Origin: Rhypophila decipiens
Lineage: Eukaryota; Ascomycota; Sordariomycetes; Sordariales; Naviculisporaceae
DNA length: 64,000 nt
Assembly (NCBI GenBank): GCA_033297075.1
Contig: MU858121.1
Location: 108,709 to 172,708 of the forward strand
Direction: 5' to 3'
The notes below the pieces were generated by a model. The model saw nothing but the letters and a program-made list of their open reading frames with translations. It had not been told where the DNA came from and did not search any database. Made by a program: the position numbers and the translations under genes. How positions within the stretch are numbered: position 1 is the stretch's first letter; the number at the start of each line of letters is the position of its first letter. Positions 12,571 through 24,727 of the stretch are shown piece by piece.

Positions 12571-13230
12571 ATGGCCGTCGCGCAAGTTCCTCGGAACTTT
12601 AAGCTCCTCGCCGAGCTGGAAAAGGGCGAGAAGGGCATGGGAGCGGGTATGATGCTCGCCTTTGCCTTCGTAATCGATTAAGCCCCCTACAAAGACTAAT
12701 CGCGCTGTCGCAGGTGCTTGTTCCTATGGCCTGGAGGACCCCGAGGACATCTACTTCACACACTGGCGAGGGACCATCTGGGGACCTCCTCATGTGCGTA
12801 ACTCCTGCCCGTCCAAACTGCCTTCATGTCCGACTAACCGAATACTGACCTACAGGGCCAACACGAGAACCGAATCTACGAACTCAAGATGGAATGCGGC
12901 CCCAACTACCCCAAGGAACCTCCCACGATCCACTTCGTCAGCATGATCAATCTGCCTGGTGTAAGCCAGGTGGACGGCGCCGTCGACAAGAACGCTGTCG
13001 GCATCCTCCGCGACTGGACGCGCATTGCCACGGAGCTTGCGAAGAACCCAAGGCCCAAGGAAGATCCGTTGAGTCTCGAGTCAGCATTGATCGCGATAAG
13101 GAAGTGGGTGATCCTCCGCGACTATTAGTGGGAAAGGGACAGGATGCTAACTCGGCGAAACAGATATATGGAGGAGCACAAGAAGCTTCCTCAGCCACCT
13201 GAGGGATCCAAGTATCCCATGTACAATTAG
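12571..13230 (+). CDS. MMS2: ubiquitin-conjugating enzyme E2 variant MMS2
   Basis: Four exons (12571-12646, 12714-12793, 12856-13103, 13164-13230) give 156 residues. The UEV fold is clear: VPRNFKLLAELEKGEKG at the N terminus, YFTHWRGTIWGPPHGQHENR, IYELKMECGPNYPKEPPTIH and the C-terminal KYMEEHKKLPQPPEGSKYPM. The HPN/Cys active-site region of true E2s is missing, as expected of a UEV. Mms2 pairs with Ubc13 to build K63-linked ubiquitin chains on PCNA in error-free DNA damage tolerance. All junctions are GT-AG and phase-consistent. About 10-20 residues longer than the yeast protein. Transcribed divergently from MON2. Confidence 0.95.
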
Positions 13231-13786
13231 GTATTGATGAAAACAGGTTTTGCTATTGATGAGAGAGGGAGACTACGGGGGAGGTTTCCACGGATTGCCG
13301 AGAGGGAGGTAACGACAACTTGGGGGCGATGCATTTCATGATTTTCTTACGGCACGTCTCAGGTCGCGGTACCGGAGTCTAGAGATCAAAGACAAGCAAA
13401 CGAGCAGGATGGGATTACCGTCTCCTTTTTTGGCTTACATTGGGAAGCATGGAAGAACGGCTTTTGAGCCGGTCTCCCGGATGAGAGAGTCACGACCTGG
13501 CATGGCTCTTATCCCACAAGCGAGTTTTTTCAGAACATCGCTATCACATCAAAGCGTTGTCATGAATTAAATGCCTTTGCTACACAGATATATATCCAAC
13601 GTTTGTCCAGCTTCTTGGAGCCGCCCTTTCATGGAGCTTAATGGGTGCACGTGACCCCGTGGACCCCTGTCGTGACCTGTCGCATGCAGCCCGCGTTGGA
13701 TCGGCATGCGCCGGGAGAAATGTGAAAAGCTTGTCCCTGGTCTCTGGAAAATGTCAAGACCACAAGCCAAGTATTTCACCAGATGA
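13231..13786. other. intergenic, no gene seen
   Basis: 3' region of MMS2 and promoter of the LYR gene. A CACGTG palindrome lies near 13646; no other structure noted. Confidence 0.45.
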
Positions 13787-15313
13787 ATGCCTCTACCATA
13801 TAAACCCGCGGCCGACTCGCGGCATCGTCGAGCATGTGAGAAAAAGGCAACAACCCATTGGATTTCTTTCCAAATTCTAACTTGGTAAAATGCGACAGGC
13901 TTCGCCCTCTACCGCGCTCTCGTCCGTCAAGGACTCCAGATCCCACTGCCCCATGACATCCTCGAGAGCACCAGAAACAACCCGATACCCCAACAACTTG
14001 CGCCGCGATCTTCGTATTTTGCTCGCCGCAAGGATGGAAACCCGATACCGTCCTTGATTACCCACGCCTTTCGTCGCAACCGCAAGCTCGACTCGACACG
14101 CTTGGTCTGCCTGGCCCTGAAGAATGGCTACCGCTTCCTCGATCTGTTTGCGCAAGCAAAAGCGCAAGCTCCACCTCCCTGTCCTTCTCCTGATATCGGA
14201 GTAGGCTTCATGGGCACAGTACAGAAAGCCATTGCTGGCTTCTCTCCTCCAGTCCCCACAACCCAGCCAGAACTCGAGCGGCTCCTAGATCCTACACGAA
14301 CAATCTACAACTCAATCATCCAATTCCTCGGCGAGAACCAAGCGCGCGTAACGAAATACCTCGTCGACCGGGAAGCCTCCAAGAAACCGAATCCATTCAA
14401 GCCGCACCCAAATCATGTCCCGCTCTTGACCCTCCTCCCGCCGACAAAACACGAGCCCGGCCCGGTTTATGTGCCCACTGTTCGTCCCCGTCCGTTATCC
14501 GCTCTCTCGGGCGGCGTACGAAAGCTCCCCACCCTGGACGATTGCGCCGGGTATCCATTTCTGCGACTTTCCAAGCCGCAATCCCCCGTCTTGAGCGTCA
14601 TGATCTGGAGCAATGCGCGCTCTCGACAGAAACGAACACGAAGATATCTCGAGATGAAGGAGGAGGATCTTGAGATGGGAAGGCTTGAAGACGAGTGGGA
14701 TTTCTTGGTTGAGAGCATGCATCAAGCTGTGGTCAAGAGAGGGAAACGGGCCGATGTAGACTGGGCAAAGTTCATGTCGGGCATTGCGGCAAGGAAGCAA
14801 AGTTTTACGGCTAGAAACACTGGTGCGGCGGCGAAAGGGAGCAAGCAAACGAGTCTGGATACCGGTCGTTCAACGTGGCATGTCGTGCCGAAAACCAAAA
14901 GAGTCGTGGATTGGGCAAACAGGGGAAATATCGGGTATCAGGATAGTTGGAAGATTTCGATCGACGACTTGGAGGCACGACTCACGAGGCAGCATGAGCT
15001 TTGGGTTGCGAGGGGCAGGGCGCTGTGGGGAATCGTCGAGGCTGAGAAGGCTTTGGCCGAGAAGGAGGCCAAGGAGCAAGGGAGGAGGACATATAAACGG
15101 CCTGTGGGTGCGCTGCAGCTTGACAAGATCAAGGATTGGAATCGGGCGTGGGAGAGGCGGCAGCTAAGGCAGCGGGAGGAGAAGATCAAGGTGCTCGAGG
15201 AGAAGGGGGATTTGGAGGGTGCTGAGAAGCTGAGGAGTAGCAAGTTTGTGGTTCAGCATCCTCGGCGGAGGGGATTTAAGAAGAAGGATATGGTTGAGGC
15301 ACTTCATGCGTAG
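13787..15313 (+). CDS. LYR-motif protein, probably mitochondrial
   Basis: Two exons (13787-13835, 13899-15313) give 487 residues. The tiny first exon supplies MPLPYKPAADSRHRRA; splicing across a 63-nt GT-AG intron restores CFALYRALVRQGLQIPLP, the Leu-Tyr-Arg signature of LYR (Complex1_LYR-like) proteins, followed by SLITHAFRRNRKLDSTR. Without the first exon an in-frame TAA precedes the LYR block, which supports the intron. LYR proteins bind mitochondrial acyl carrier protein and assist respiratory-complex or Fe-S assembly; here that is inference. Residues beyond about 130 form a fungal-specific extension with charged helices near the C terminus (EKALAEKEAKEQGRRTYKRP, WERRQLRQREEKIKVLEEKG). 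The extension's function is unknown. Confidence 0.85.
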
Positions 15314-16000
15314 GGTTGGTTGTATGATATTGTTACATTCTACTTCATTGGCATCTCCCGGCGTTTGGGATTTAGGGAATAGATAATCCAACATTGCATC
15401 TCTCTCATACAGTACAACTTTGGGAGCCAACAAGCCACGATCAATACTGGCGTATATCTATTTAGAGACACTGACAAGCGACATATCAGCTCGTTCCAAT
15501 TATATCTATCCGTACAGCTCTGCTCTCCGCCCAAGAAGTAAACTAGCAGTCAATTTACCATGATAAATAGCTAAAACAAGCTAGCACTGTTACTAAGATA
15601 TCACTGGATTCCAAAAACATCAATATCCAGATCAAACTTGGTTTAATAATAACAGATAACAAAAGCTCCAGGCCCATCCGACATCATAGTCGGAGAGGCC
15701 CTTGGGAAAAGGCTCTCGGCGCCTTTTCTAACGTCTCGTTCGTGAGAGATCCTTGGGGGTGATAAACCCGGTAGTTGGGATGAGATTTGAGATGGTATGA
15801 GAAGACTATCCGAGGTAGCCGAACCAAGCGAGAGCGCTTTTAACCAAAACCCAAGCAAAGAAACGCCTCGAGTCCGAACAAGAACACGGACTTGACCTCT
15901 CTGCCTTGAATATAACTCCATAGAAGACGAGTGAGTACGTGAAAATATACAAGTCTGATCATGAGCATAAACACCTTGCGTGAGAAGAAAGAAGCAATAA
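15314..16000. other. convergent 3' intergenic region
   Basis: Between the LYR gene (plus) and the bZIP gene (minus). No supported ORF or repeat. Confidence 0.5.
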
Positions 16001-18018
16001 TCAACCAAGGACCTGCGAGGCCTTCCAAAACGCAACGTTGATGTCCTCCTGTTTGATACCCGGTGTTCGGCCCAGACACACAGTTCGTTCGATGAGTTCT
16101 GTTCACGAGCATTACGTCAGCTTCATCTCCTGTCATGAAGGAACAGAGACAGAATAAAAGAAGAGAAAAACGCACCATAGACCAACAAATTAACATCAAC
16201 AGTAACCACCTTCCTATTCCCATTTGCCGTCCCATTCCCATTCCCATTCCCTCCCCTCGACTCACTCCCAACAGTAATCCCCCCCAAAAGCGATCTCGCC
16301 TTATTAATAACCAAACCAGGCCCATCCTCCTCCCCCCCATCGGCGCCATTCTCAAAGCTCCCCGTCTCAACCTCGGCATTGATAAAATCCGCCGCGGGCG
16401 GAATCACAACCCCCCGCTCATGGAGATAGCCCTCTACCTCGTCGCAATCAAAATACTCGCCCCCAAATGTATTCCCCTCGGCCGTCTGGAAACCAGGATG
16501 GACACGCAGATCCTTGTCCAAGAAATTCTGTCCCACCCGCGAGATGTCTGCGTCGAACGGGCCTATATTGAAGCCGCCGTTTGTGTTTAGCGGTTTCATT
16601 ACATCCACCGTGCCTTGATTCCCCATCCGCTGCTGCTGCATTTGGTCACCTCCAGTAGTATGAGTACCTGCGCCGCCAAGGTTGTAAAAGGGAAAGTTCC
16701 AGTTGTTGAGGCTCTCGGTGGCAGTCTTTTGGATACCCCGCATCAGTCGTTTGTAAATGGCTTCTTTGCTTTCCAACATGAGACAGAACCCAAAGACGCG
16801 GTTGAATCGCTTCATGGGCGGGTTGGGCATGGTGATTAGCACCAGGGCGCGTTCGATTCCTGTGCGTTGGAGACGGCGGCCAAAGGTTGCTTCTTGGTTT
16901 GCGTAGGATGTCGGGATCGATAGGGTCGGGAATAAGGAGCCCGAGTAGGTGTTGAAGTAGCCACCTGCTCCTCCCCCGCTTCCCGTGTTTGGCAGGTTGC
17001 TTTGGGTCTGCATGGGGTTGGTCATGCTGGAGAGGTCAAATGAAAAGTCGAGGGGGAAGGAGGCGTTGTCGAGGGTCGGTTGGGTTATTATTTCGTAGTC
17101 TCCTGGCATTGAGGTGGTGGTTGGGGGCGTGAACAAGTCGTCGATGTTGGCGTCAATGTCGGACATGGGCTCGTGCGTGACGATGAAGCCGCCGTAGACT
17201 TGGTTCCCCTTGTTCGCTAGGATAGAAGATAGAGAAGAGGTATCCGGGGGAGGGGTGATTTGGGGAGTTTTGTTGTTGCGCTTCGGCGGGGAGGGTTCGC
17301 CGTCAGATATCTGCTTGGGACTGTTGCTCTCGCCGTCGTCGAATCTGGTGTTCTCTTCACTGGACAACCGAGCGAGAGTGAGAAACTTTTCGGTCGTGGC
17401 CCGGAGCTGGCGCCCAAACTCGGGTGCCTGGTCGACGAGCCCGTTGTTGACGGCAAAGTCGTGCAGTCGCATAAAGGCGTTGCTCATCTCCTCGTTGGTG
17501 TCTCGCAGCTCCTGGACTCGTCTTTCCAGGGTCTGGATTGCATTTTCCTTGCGGTTGCGGTAGGCCCGCTGAGCAAGCCGGATCTGGGTCCGTCGGCGCT
17601 GGGAATGGGAATGTCATGTTAGATGGGTCGTCGTCATGATGGAAACACAACTCACATCAGCGGCCGTCTCATCCTTTATATCCAACCTGGGCCGTCCTCG
17701 ACTCCTCTTCTTTTCTTCCTCATCGCCCTCGCCGTCACCGTCCTCTGGACTGGTTCGTTTTAACCGTTTCCTAGAGGTGCCCTCCATCTGTGATCCATTG
17801 TCGGTGCTGGAAGAAGACGTCTTCTTGTTGTTACGGTGGGTTGAGGAAGCGGGTGGAGAAGGGAAGAATGAAAGCCCCGGGTCAACATATGTCTCGGCAC
17901 TGAGGATGGCCAGGTCGCCGCCACCACTCTTCTGGGTGTACCCTCTGCCAGACCTCAGCGCTGACATGCCGGCCGCCAGTTGCTGGTGAGGATGTATAGA
18001 CGCTACGCGGGCCGCCAT
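16001..18018 (-). CDS. bZIP transcription factor (AP-1/Yap-like basic region)
   Basis: Three exons on the minus strand (17656-18018, 16176-17598, 16001-16098) give 627 residues. Residues 122-160 form the bZIP: basic region RRRTQIRLAQRAYRNRKENA, then a Leu-zipper-like helix with IQTLERRVQELRDTNEEM. The Q-x-A-Y-R core resembles fungal AP-1-type factors. N-terminal acidic and KR-rich patches (KKRSRGRPR at about 104) look like a nuclear localisation signal. The long tail is Asn/Gly-rich with the conserved C-terminal block YGELIERTVCLGRTPGIKQE, which depends on the last 76-nt intron. This tail is typical of a large fungal bZIP family of unknown targets. No redox Cys domain as in Yap1 is seen, so an oxidative-stress role is not claimed. 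Confidence 0.9.
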
Positions 18019-19303
18019 GTTGCTACTGATTCATGCAACTGCACTCGTATGTGTGAGACAAGAGAATGAGGAAAGAGATACGAGCACAACTGCGTGGCAA
18101 GAATAGAAAGGACAAGTCCGTCTCTGTCAGATGGTAGCTATCACCGAGGTGCTTCGGTTTTGGGACCGTGTTAGTGATTGCCGTGCCGGCTGGAGTCCGA
18201 GCGGGGGTAGACAAAGGTGGCCGCGTGGGAATGAGATATGTTCCAAGTCAAAGGTCTAGATCCAGAGTGTTGGTAACGTGAGCTCAAACAGAAGCGCCAA
18301 TGTTGGCTACTGTCTGCCAAGCTCAAATGCGGTTATAAAAGCTTGATTGAGAGAGAAGAATGAGGTTGAGAGGTCAGAGATGGGAAAGTGAGAATGGGAA
18401 TTGCCCAGCGCCGTGATAACCCGGCATTAAGCTCAATAACTGCGACTGTAATGCGTGTCGCTGACTGATGCTCTACGGGTTCAAGTAATGAAGCTACTGA
18501 TGAAGATATGAACTGTGGTGCTGAGAGGGAGGAAATTAGCCCGGAAGACCCCTCAATCATATTGTTTAGACCTCGTTTCTTTTTCTTGTTTCTTCTTCTC
18601 AGTCTCTATCTCAAATCTGGCATTTTGGGGATAGTTGATGACGGATTTGGCTTATTAAAGCGAGAAGGACTGCTGCGTCAAGCTGTTGAGCCGTCCAGGG
18701 CGGAAATACCATGCTGCAATTGGCCGACATTCTTGCAGTTGATGGTGAGTGAAAGCGACGCGGAAGCTTGGCCCTTGCCGAGAAGACATGAACAATTTCC
18801 GATTACTGATCATTCATCATTGCTGCCTGCAGTTCCTGTTAGCGTCGGGCAGCCAATTGGGCGGCATGAGCTAACAGTAATTGTCAGCAACATCGACACT
18901 TCCGGGCCTTGGCATCCGGGGCCGGGCTCGCTCGGTCTTTGACTCGGAACATCCCACGCACCTTCAGCTTCCATGACTTCCATATTCGTTCGATTGCTGA
19001 CATGATCAACCCGAGACCTGTACGGGTGTTGTAAAACCTAGCGGATAACCTCGAGGGCTGAGACGACTTCTCCGAGAGCTCACGGATGCAGTCGAAAAAA
19101 GGTTGCACATGACAACCACAATGGCACAAGAATTAAGCTTAAATCATGATTCCCAAAACCTATCCAATGCTAGATTTTTCCAAGCAATACATCCGTCCCA
19201 AAGACCTATATCAATTCCTAGGCCATGCAGTGGGTATAAACAGATAACAATTGCACCAATTCCGCCTGACCATATAACGTTATACATTCCATCCGTACAA
19301 CCC
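18019..19303. other. intergenic, no convincing gene
   Basis: 1.3 kb between the bZIP promoter and the 3' end of the kinase gene (both minus). An open frame at 18508-18942 has no family signature and begins in T/C-rich sequence; I do not call it. Confidence 0.45.
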
Positions 19304-21929
19304 TCACCTCCTCCCAATCAGAGCGACCGGCCGCGCAATGGCAACTTCCGCCCAGCTTCGGGCTGTAGGCAAGCCCGGTATCCTCATATGCCCGCTCTGT
19401 GAATCCAGTGCGGCATAGGCAGCTCTGGGCGAGGACATATTAGATGCTACACTACCAGTCCCGGTGACGCTGCCGCCCGGGCCGAGTACAGGACTGGCGA
19501 TGCTGGTTCGATCACTGCGGACACTTTCTCTCCTCGGCATTAGGACAGGCACGGCGGGCGGGCCCTGCATCGTCGTGCCAGCTTTGTCGTTGGCATTCGT
19601 GTCTCCCTGACTGATCCAAAGTCCCAATCCACCAGTTTCCTGATGGTGTGTATAAGTAAACGTTGACTCGGGAGATATACTCGGTGCTCCAGCACCGTTG
19701 GATATCCTTCGCTCAGGGCTTCCGCCTTGTCCATTATCGGCAGATAGAGATGTAGTCTTGTCACCAAACGGTGATCCTTCCAATGCAGGCGTGCCACCGC
19801 CAGAGTACCTCGAATGCCCACTCAATCGGCTGAAAGTTGAGCTGATCATGCTGGCTTGTGTACTGTCCGTCGAGGAAGGATCGCGGCTGAGAGTGATAGG
19901 TGTGCCTGATCGGATTGGTGTTGCCGGGTTCACAGGCTGCGGCAAGCGAGAGCCCGAGTTGCGAGATCGCAAGGGGAAGCCGGGAGAATGACAGTCTGGC
20001 GTAGGACTGTTGGTCACTGGAAGGAGGGATTGCGGTCCCGGCGAGCTGGCCGGTGCACGGGGCATCGATACACGGCGCATAGGCCCCGACGGTGGAACAG
20101 TGGCAGTTCTGTTGGAAGAAGCTGCTGTCTGAGCGAGGTAGGTTGGTTGTGGTGAGTGTGGAGCGACTGCCATCGTGTGGATCGATGGTTTGCGCTGTGG
20201 TTGTGATTGCGCCGGCGGTAATGGGTGGGTACGTCGGGTGCGCATCATTAGCCCGCCTGCGGTTTGTTGTTGAAGGTGAGAAGGAGAAGACATCGGCCGT
20301 TCAGGGGCGCCCGGTCTTGAGACACTTTGTCTCGTTGGCGCATTTCTCCTGCCTGAATTCGCGGTTCTCTTCATCTCTTCTAATTGCGCCTCGACTTTCA
20401 TCCGTTCGGCCTTTTCATTTTCGAGTTGCGCTTGAAGCTTCGCCATCTGTTTAGCTTGATTCGCCCGTTCTTTATTGAGCCTTTCTTCGTACATCTCGTC
20501 TCTGCCCTCGAGGTCCTGGACTCGCTTGGCCAGCTTTTGGTTCTCCGATAGCAGTCGGTTTCGCTCGTCCGTCACAACTTTGAGTCGATTGCTCATGCGA
20601 TCAGTCATGTAACGAGGACTCTTCTTGCAGCAAGACGAGTGGTAGATCTGGTCGAGGCCACCAAGTTCCACCAACTCGGCATCGACCTGGGTCGCCACTG
20701 GCCGTCGCGACGCTTCGAAGGACAGCATCCTCGATGTTAACTGGAGGATGTGTCTGGGCGCAAAAGTCGGCGCATTCGGGTCTGCCACTGTCTGTGTCGC
20801 TAATGCGATACCCTCCAACTTTCCGATATATGCCTCCAGCTTTTCAGCTCGCCGGCGTGGCGACAGTTCGCCTATTACAGCATCGAAATCGACTAGGTCT
20901 GCGCCGTACAGTACGGAAGCAATGTTGAGAAGAATGAGTCCCAAGGAGTAGACATCGGCTGCCTTCATGGACCACTCGTCGTCCTGGTTGAGTATCTCGG
21001 GTGCCCGCCACTTGGGTGTGCCCTGAGGGCCAATGGTCATGGTACAATCCCTGTCGTGGACGTCCCTTGCGATGCCAAAGTCAGCAAGGTATACCCGGCC
21101 CGGGTTGAGGAGGATGTTGCTCGGTTTGAGGTCCAAGTGCCGAATGTTTGCCTCGTGACAGTATGCGACCGCTCGCGTTATACAACCGATCAGCTGTTGG
21201 AGGTAGGCAGTGATCGAGTTCGTTGCGTTGCCTGTTTGCCGTAACTCTAGCGCTTCCAGCCGAGCAAGAATATCGTTATCCCCATGGCCACTTTTTAAAG
21301 CGTCCAGATCGTTGAAGAGCTCATCGAGATTGCAAACGGCAACTGGCCATAACAAAATGAACAACTCGTTCGGTTTGACGCAATATGTGCCCACGAGTTT
21401 GACGATGTGGTTATGATCCAGCTTCTCCATAACATTTGCCTCCTCGCGCATTATTTCTATGGTCCGCCGGCGCTGATACGGGATCTGTTTCCTGGCCAGG
21501 CATATTGTGCGATTGCTATGGACATAGTGGACTTTTTCGACGAGACCGAAGCTGCCAGAGCCTAGAGGCTTGTCGGATGGACGCTTGAAGCGGTGGTGGT
21601 GCAGTTTCTTTGCGTCGGCGAAGTCGTTGGCTGGGGTATGCTTGCCTCTGTTTGAGGTGTCAAAAACTTGGAGTTAGCGACGACCATGCCATGCACTTGG
21701 ACTCGGTGTTGAACATCTCGAGTAAGGGGGCAGCGAGCTGATCTGCCATTGTGTAGAGAATGTTGGACTAGATGAATGCGACTTACATTCCCGACCAATG
21801 CCCTCTCGATGCCTCCCACTCTTTTAAAATTTGTCGCTCGTGTGCTTCCAACTCTGCCCTCGATAGAAGCCTTTCTCCTCCCACTCGTGGCAGGACCTTC
21901 TGCCAACCGCCGTCGTCGTCTGGGTCCAT
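19304..21929 (-). CDS. serine/threonine protein kinase with long Ser/Pro tail
   Basis: Two exons (21787-21929, 19304-21647) give 828 residues from the Met beginning MDPDDDGGWQKV. The kinase domain spans about residues 70-360: Gly loop GSGSFGLVEKVHYV, Lys in CLARKQIPYQ, helix-C Glu in MREEANVMEKL, catalytic loop RHLDLKPSNILL (Leu replaces Arg of HRD, Asp/Lys/Asn kept), DFGIAR, and APEILN in place of APE. A coiled coil (ENQKLAKRVQDLEGRDEMYE region) follows, then a 350-residue Ser/Pro/Thr-rich disordered tail. All catalytic residues are present, so it should be active. The frame upstream of 21929 is open (HHRNGPHFATMDPD) and preceded by a possible acceptor near 22001, so a missing 5' exon is possible. 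Confidence 0.85.
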
Positions 21930-22627
21930 TGTGGCGAAATGCGGGCCGTTGCGATGGTGGAAAACGGGAGTTCCCTTGTTGGGGAGAAACAAGACAAGCT
22001 AGAAGAAGGAGTTCTCCAGAATAAGCTTCAAGAGTAAAGTCAACAATCACAATACAAACTCCTGCTTGTGAACATCAACCATTCGACATGAAAAGAAACA
22101 CCCAAAGGAGGGAAGACATCTCAAACTTTTCTTCGGATGGCCGAAGATCTCGTTTTGCTTACCGCCACCATCTAGCCGGCCAGAAATAGGTAAGCACCTG
22201 TGGTATCCTACATGGCACCGCCTTGTGCCGATCGAGAGCTCCAATGGGGCTGAGCAATCGCTGCAACGGCAAAAAGCGGGGAGGACATGGGTGTCGGGGC
22301 TTTGATTTTGGGGGCCTTCGGGGTCCACTTGGCGCGCTCTCCACTAGAAGCAGACCCGGGATCAACTGGGAAAAGCCAAGGCCTGGGTAACACTCTCTTT
22401 GCTCGCTCCTTGCGAGCCAATCAGCGGACCCAAAGTTCCTCAGTTCGTTCTTCAAGCTTCAATTCCAACAGAAAACTCGACACCAGCCAACGAAATCTGC
22501 GATATATCGAGTCTTTTGTGACGCTGCGCGCAACACATATCTTCTTGGTGGTTGAGTCATTTCGAATATACCGCAATTCATACCAGGTATTTACAAGTGG
22601 AAAACAAGCCATCAGATGCTATGGGGC
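21930..22627. other. 5' flank of kinase gene
   Basis: The first 60-70 bases continue the kinase frame without an ATG, hinting at an undetected upstream exon. The rest shows only overlapping unsupported ORFs. Confidence 0.4.
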
Positions 22628-24727
22628 TCACCAAACAGAAACCGCCATAGACTCCTCCGAGTCCAGCCAGAAACTTTGCTGCCTTCTTCTTTCGCGCCTT
22701 GTGACTTGAGGGCAACATGAGCTACCGTCATTTTCCGATACCGACTTCACCCCATCATTATGGCCCACCTTATCAGAGGCCCTCGCCGTCATCGTCATCG
22801 GCGGCGTATCCACAGACCCATATCCCGAGTCCAAGTCTGAGTCCGGTTCAGTGAACCTCAATTTGCTATCCTTTCCTCGACCCTGGCCGCCCAGACAAAG
22901 CGAGAACAGCTCCGAAGTCCTCCGGTCTCGATCGGCGGTGTAGGCAACCTTCCGGTTCTGGATACCATGTCCACCGGTCCTCTTTCCACATTTGTCCTCT
23001 TGTTGGCCGTTGTTATCTCCTCTCTTCACAGGTCTTTCACTGAGCGCTGTTTTAGCAATTCCATCACCATCATCAGCATCGCTCGTACTCATCCTCCTCA
23101 AACTTGCTACGCCATTTCCCGCAAGCGAACTCCTCCTCAGAGCTGCTTCCAACAAGTCCCCCATAGTAGGCAAATCCACGCCTTGTACGCCCGGCATCGT
23201 CTTCTTGATCTCGTCAAAGGTGGCATGCAATGGGATAACATATGCGTCTCCGGTGAGATCGGTTGCGACGACATGTCCATACACTTCCATGGACACTGGA
23301 TTCACCACCCATGCGCCCGAATGTCCGTCCTGGATCTGGCCCAGCGTGGAGGTATCCACGTCGTCGGCACACCCTGTGGTTTGGTCCTTTTTCTCGTCTA
23401 GAGTGAGCATGTAAGCTTCAACCATGGGCTCATCGGATATGTTGGTGAGCATGATGCTCGCAGGTATATGCGAGAGCTCACCAAACAATACACCATTCCC
23501 TCGAGCTTTGTTGCTGGCGATCATGACTACCTCCATCGGCTCATGCGAGGGAAAGTTCTCGGGAGGTGCGCTGGACATGCAGTATTCTTGGTTGCGGCCT
23601 GAGCGGCCCAGGGATCCTCTGTCGAATAATTGGCGATATTCGCCCTGATCGGTCTCCCGGGGGATAATGTTGGGCTTGAGCTTGAGCCCAGAGTCGATTT
23701 CGAAGAGGGCCCAGTCTCGGGGAGGACTTTCAGGGCCCTCGTCGTTGTCTTCATCTCCCAGTGTGCCGACACTAGGATATAGCAGGTCTCCCACCAAGCT
23801 CCGACCTGGTTTCGAGCGCAAGGGTGTGTTCACATCTTCCACCGCCCAATCGTCATCTGAGTCGCTACCATCAAGATAAAGATGTTCAAGAACATGTCCC
23901 GCCGTCATCCCAACCAGCATGGAATCGCCCAGCTCGAAGGTCAACTTGACGACGCCTCCTAGGGTGGCAACTGCAGATTGCATGCTCAGACCAGCCTCCA
24001 GACGTATTCTGGCGCCGCAATAAGTTACTGCTGAAGAATGTCCCGACGGCGTCTCGTCAAACACTGCAGAGATGTCTCCAAGGTACCTCCTCTTCCGGGC
24101 GGGATCCCCAACAACAATTACCTCAAACGGGGGTGTGATTCCATCATCGGGCTGGCAGAGCTGCTGCATCACAGGCTGCCTGAGAAGTCTTCCCAGTCCG
24201 GAAGTCTGCTCGCCCTGAGTGAAGACGACGATTGCCGCCCTTGCGTCCTGTATCGTCTTGCCCACCATCATGAGTCGAAGAGACATTTGAACGGCAAGTC
24301 TTGACTTTGTCCGAGCATTCTGGAATAAGCGACCGGAAAGTAGGCTGTTCAGCTGACTGCTCAGTTGCCTTTGGAGCAAGCGATGCAGCTCCGGCATTAT
24401 CTCTCTATATCGCGCAGTGAATGATGGTTCAATGTCTTTCTTGAACACTTGCAGGTCTTCTCTGCCCGGAAGAGGCGTGCTTTTGACCTTGGGCTGTGCG
24501 TCGTCCTGAGCACGGAACCCGCTGCTGTCTTTTTCTTCGAGGGAGACGTTGCCTGTGCCATATCCGGAGTCGAGGTATTTGCGTCGGGGGTAATAAGTTG
24601 ACAATGAAGATGAGGCTGAATTCGTGTCATTTGTGTCGTCGAAGTAGTCGGACGTATATGTCGACGACGTTCGCCAAGTTGTGGTGGATGATCTGCCCGG
24701 GATGGGGATGGGTACTGAGCCAGCCAT
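22628..24727 (-). CDS. trypsin-like (peptidase S1 fold) fungal protein
   Basis: Single exon, 699 residues from ATG 24727. I do not recognise a named family, but three blocks keep the spacing of a chymotrypsin-fold triad: MTAGHVLEHL (His about 278), RDWALFEIDSG (Asp about 338) and DGHSGAWVVNP (Ser about 470). The last block is followed by EVYGHVVATDLTGDAYVIPL, like the strand after the GDSGG motif. No signal peptide and no membrane segment, so a cytosolic enzyme or pseudo-enzyme. The first 90 residues are Ser/Thr-rich and the last 140 are charged and disordered. Similar proteins occur beside HET and NLR-like genes in fungi (inference). The next gene, on plus, starts 658 bp away, so the two share a divergent promoter region. 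Confidence 0.75.
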   Translation of the reverse strand: MAGSVPIPIPGRSSTTTWRTSSTYTSDYFDDTNDTNSASSSLSTYYPRRKYLDSGYGTGNVSLEEKDSSGFRAQDDAQPKVKSTPLPGREDLQVFKKDIEPSFTARYREIMPELHRLLQRQLSSQLNSLLSGRLFQNARTKSRLAVQMSLRLMMVGKTIQDARAAIVVFTQGEQTSGLGRLLRQPVMQQLCQPDDGITPPFEVIVVGDPARKRRYLGDISAVFDETPSGHSSAVTYCGARIRLEAGLSMQSAVATLGGVVKLTFELGDSMLVGMTAGHVLEHLYLDGSDSDDDWAVEDVNTPLRSKPGRSLVGDLLYPSVGTLGDEDNDEGPESPPRDWALFEIDSGLKLKPNIIPRETDQGEYRQLFDRGSLGRSGRNQEYCMSSAPPENFPSHEPMEVVMIASNKARGNGVLFGELSHIPASIMLTNISDEPMVEAYMLTLDEKKDQTTGCADDVDTSTLGQIQDGHSGAWVVNPVSMEVYGHVVATDLTGDAYVIPLHATFDEIKKTMPGVQGVDLPTMGDLLEAALRRSSLAGNGVASLRRMSTSDADDGDGIAKTALSERPVKRGDNNGQQEDKCGKRTGGHGIQNRKVAYTADRDRRTSELFSLCLGGQGRGKDSKLRFTEPDSDLDSGYGSVDTPPMTMTARASDKVGHNDGVKSVSENDGSSCCPQVTRRERRRQQSFWLDSEESMAVSVW

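Noticed and set aside
18508..18942. 144-codon plus-strand ORF
   Set aside because: No recognisable motif, T/C-rich start region and no supporting splice or start context.
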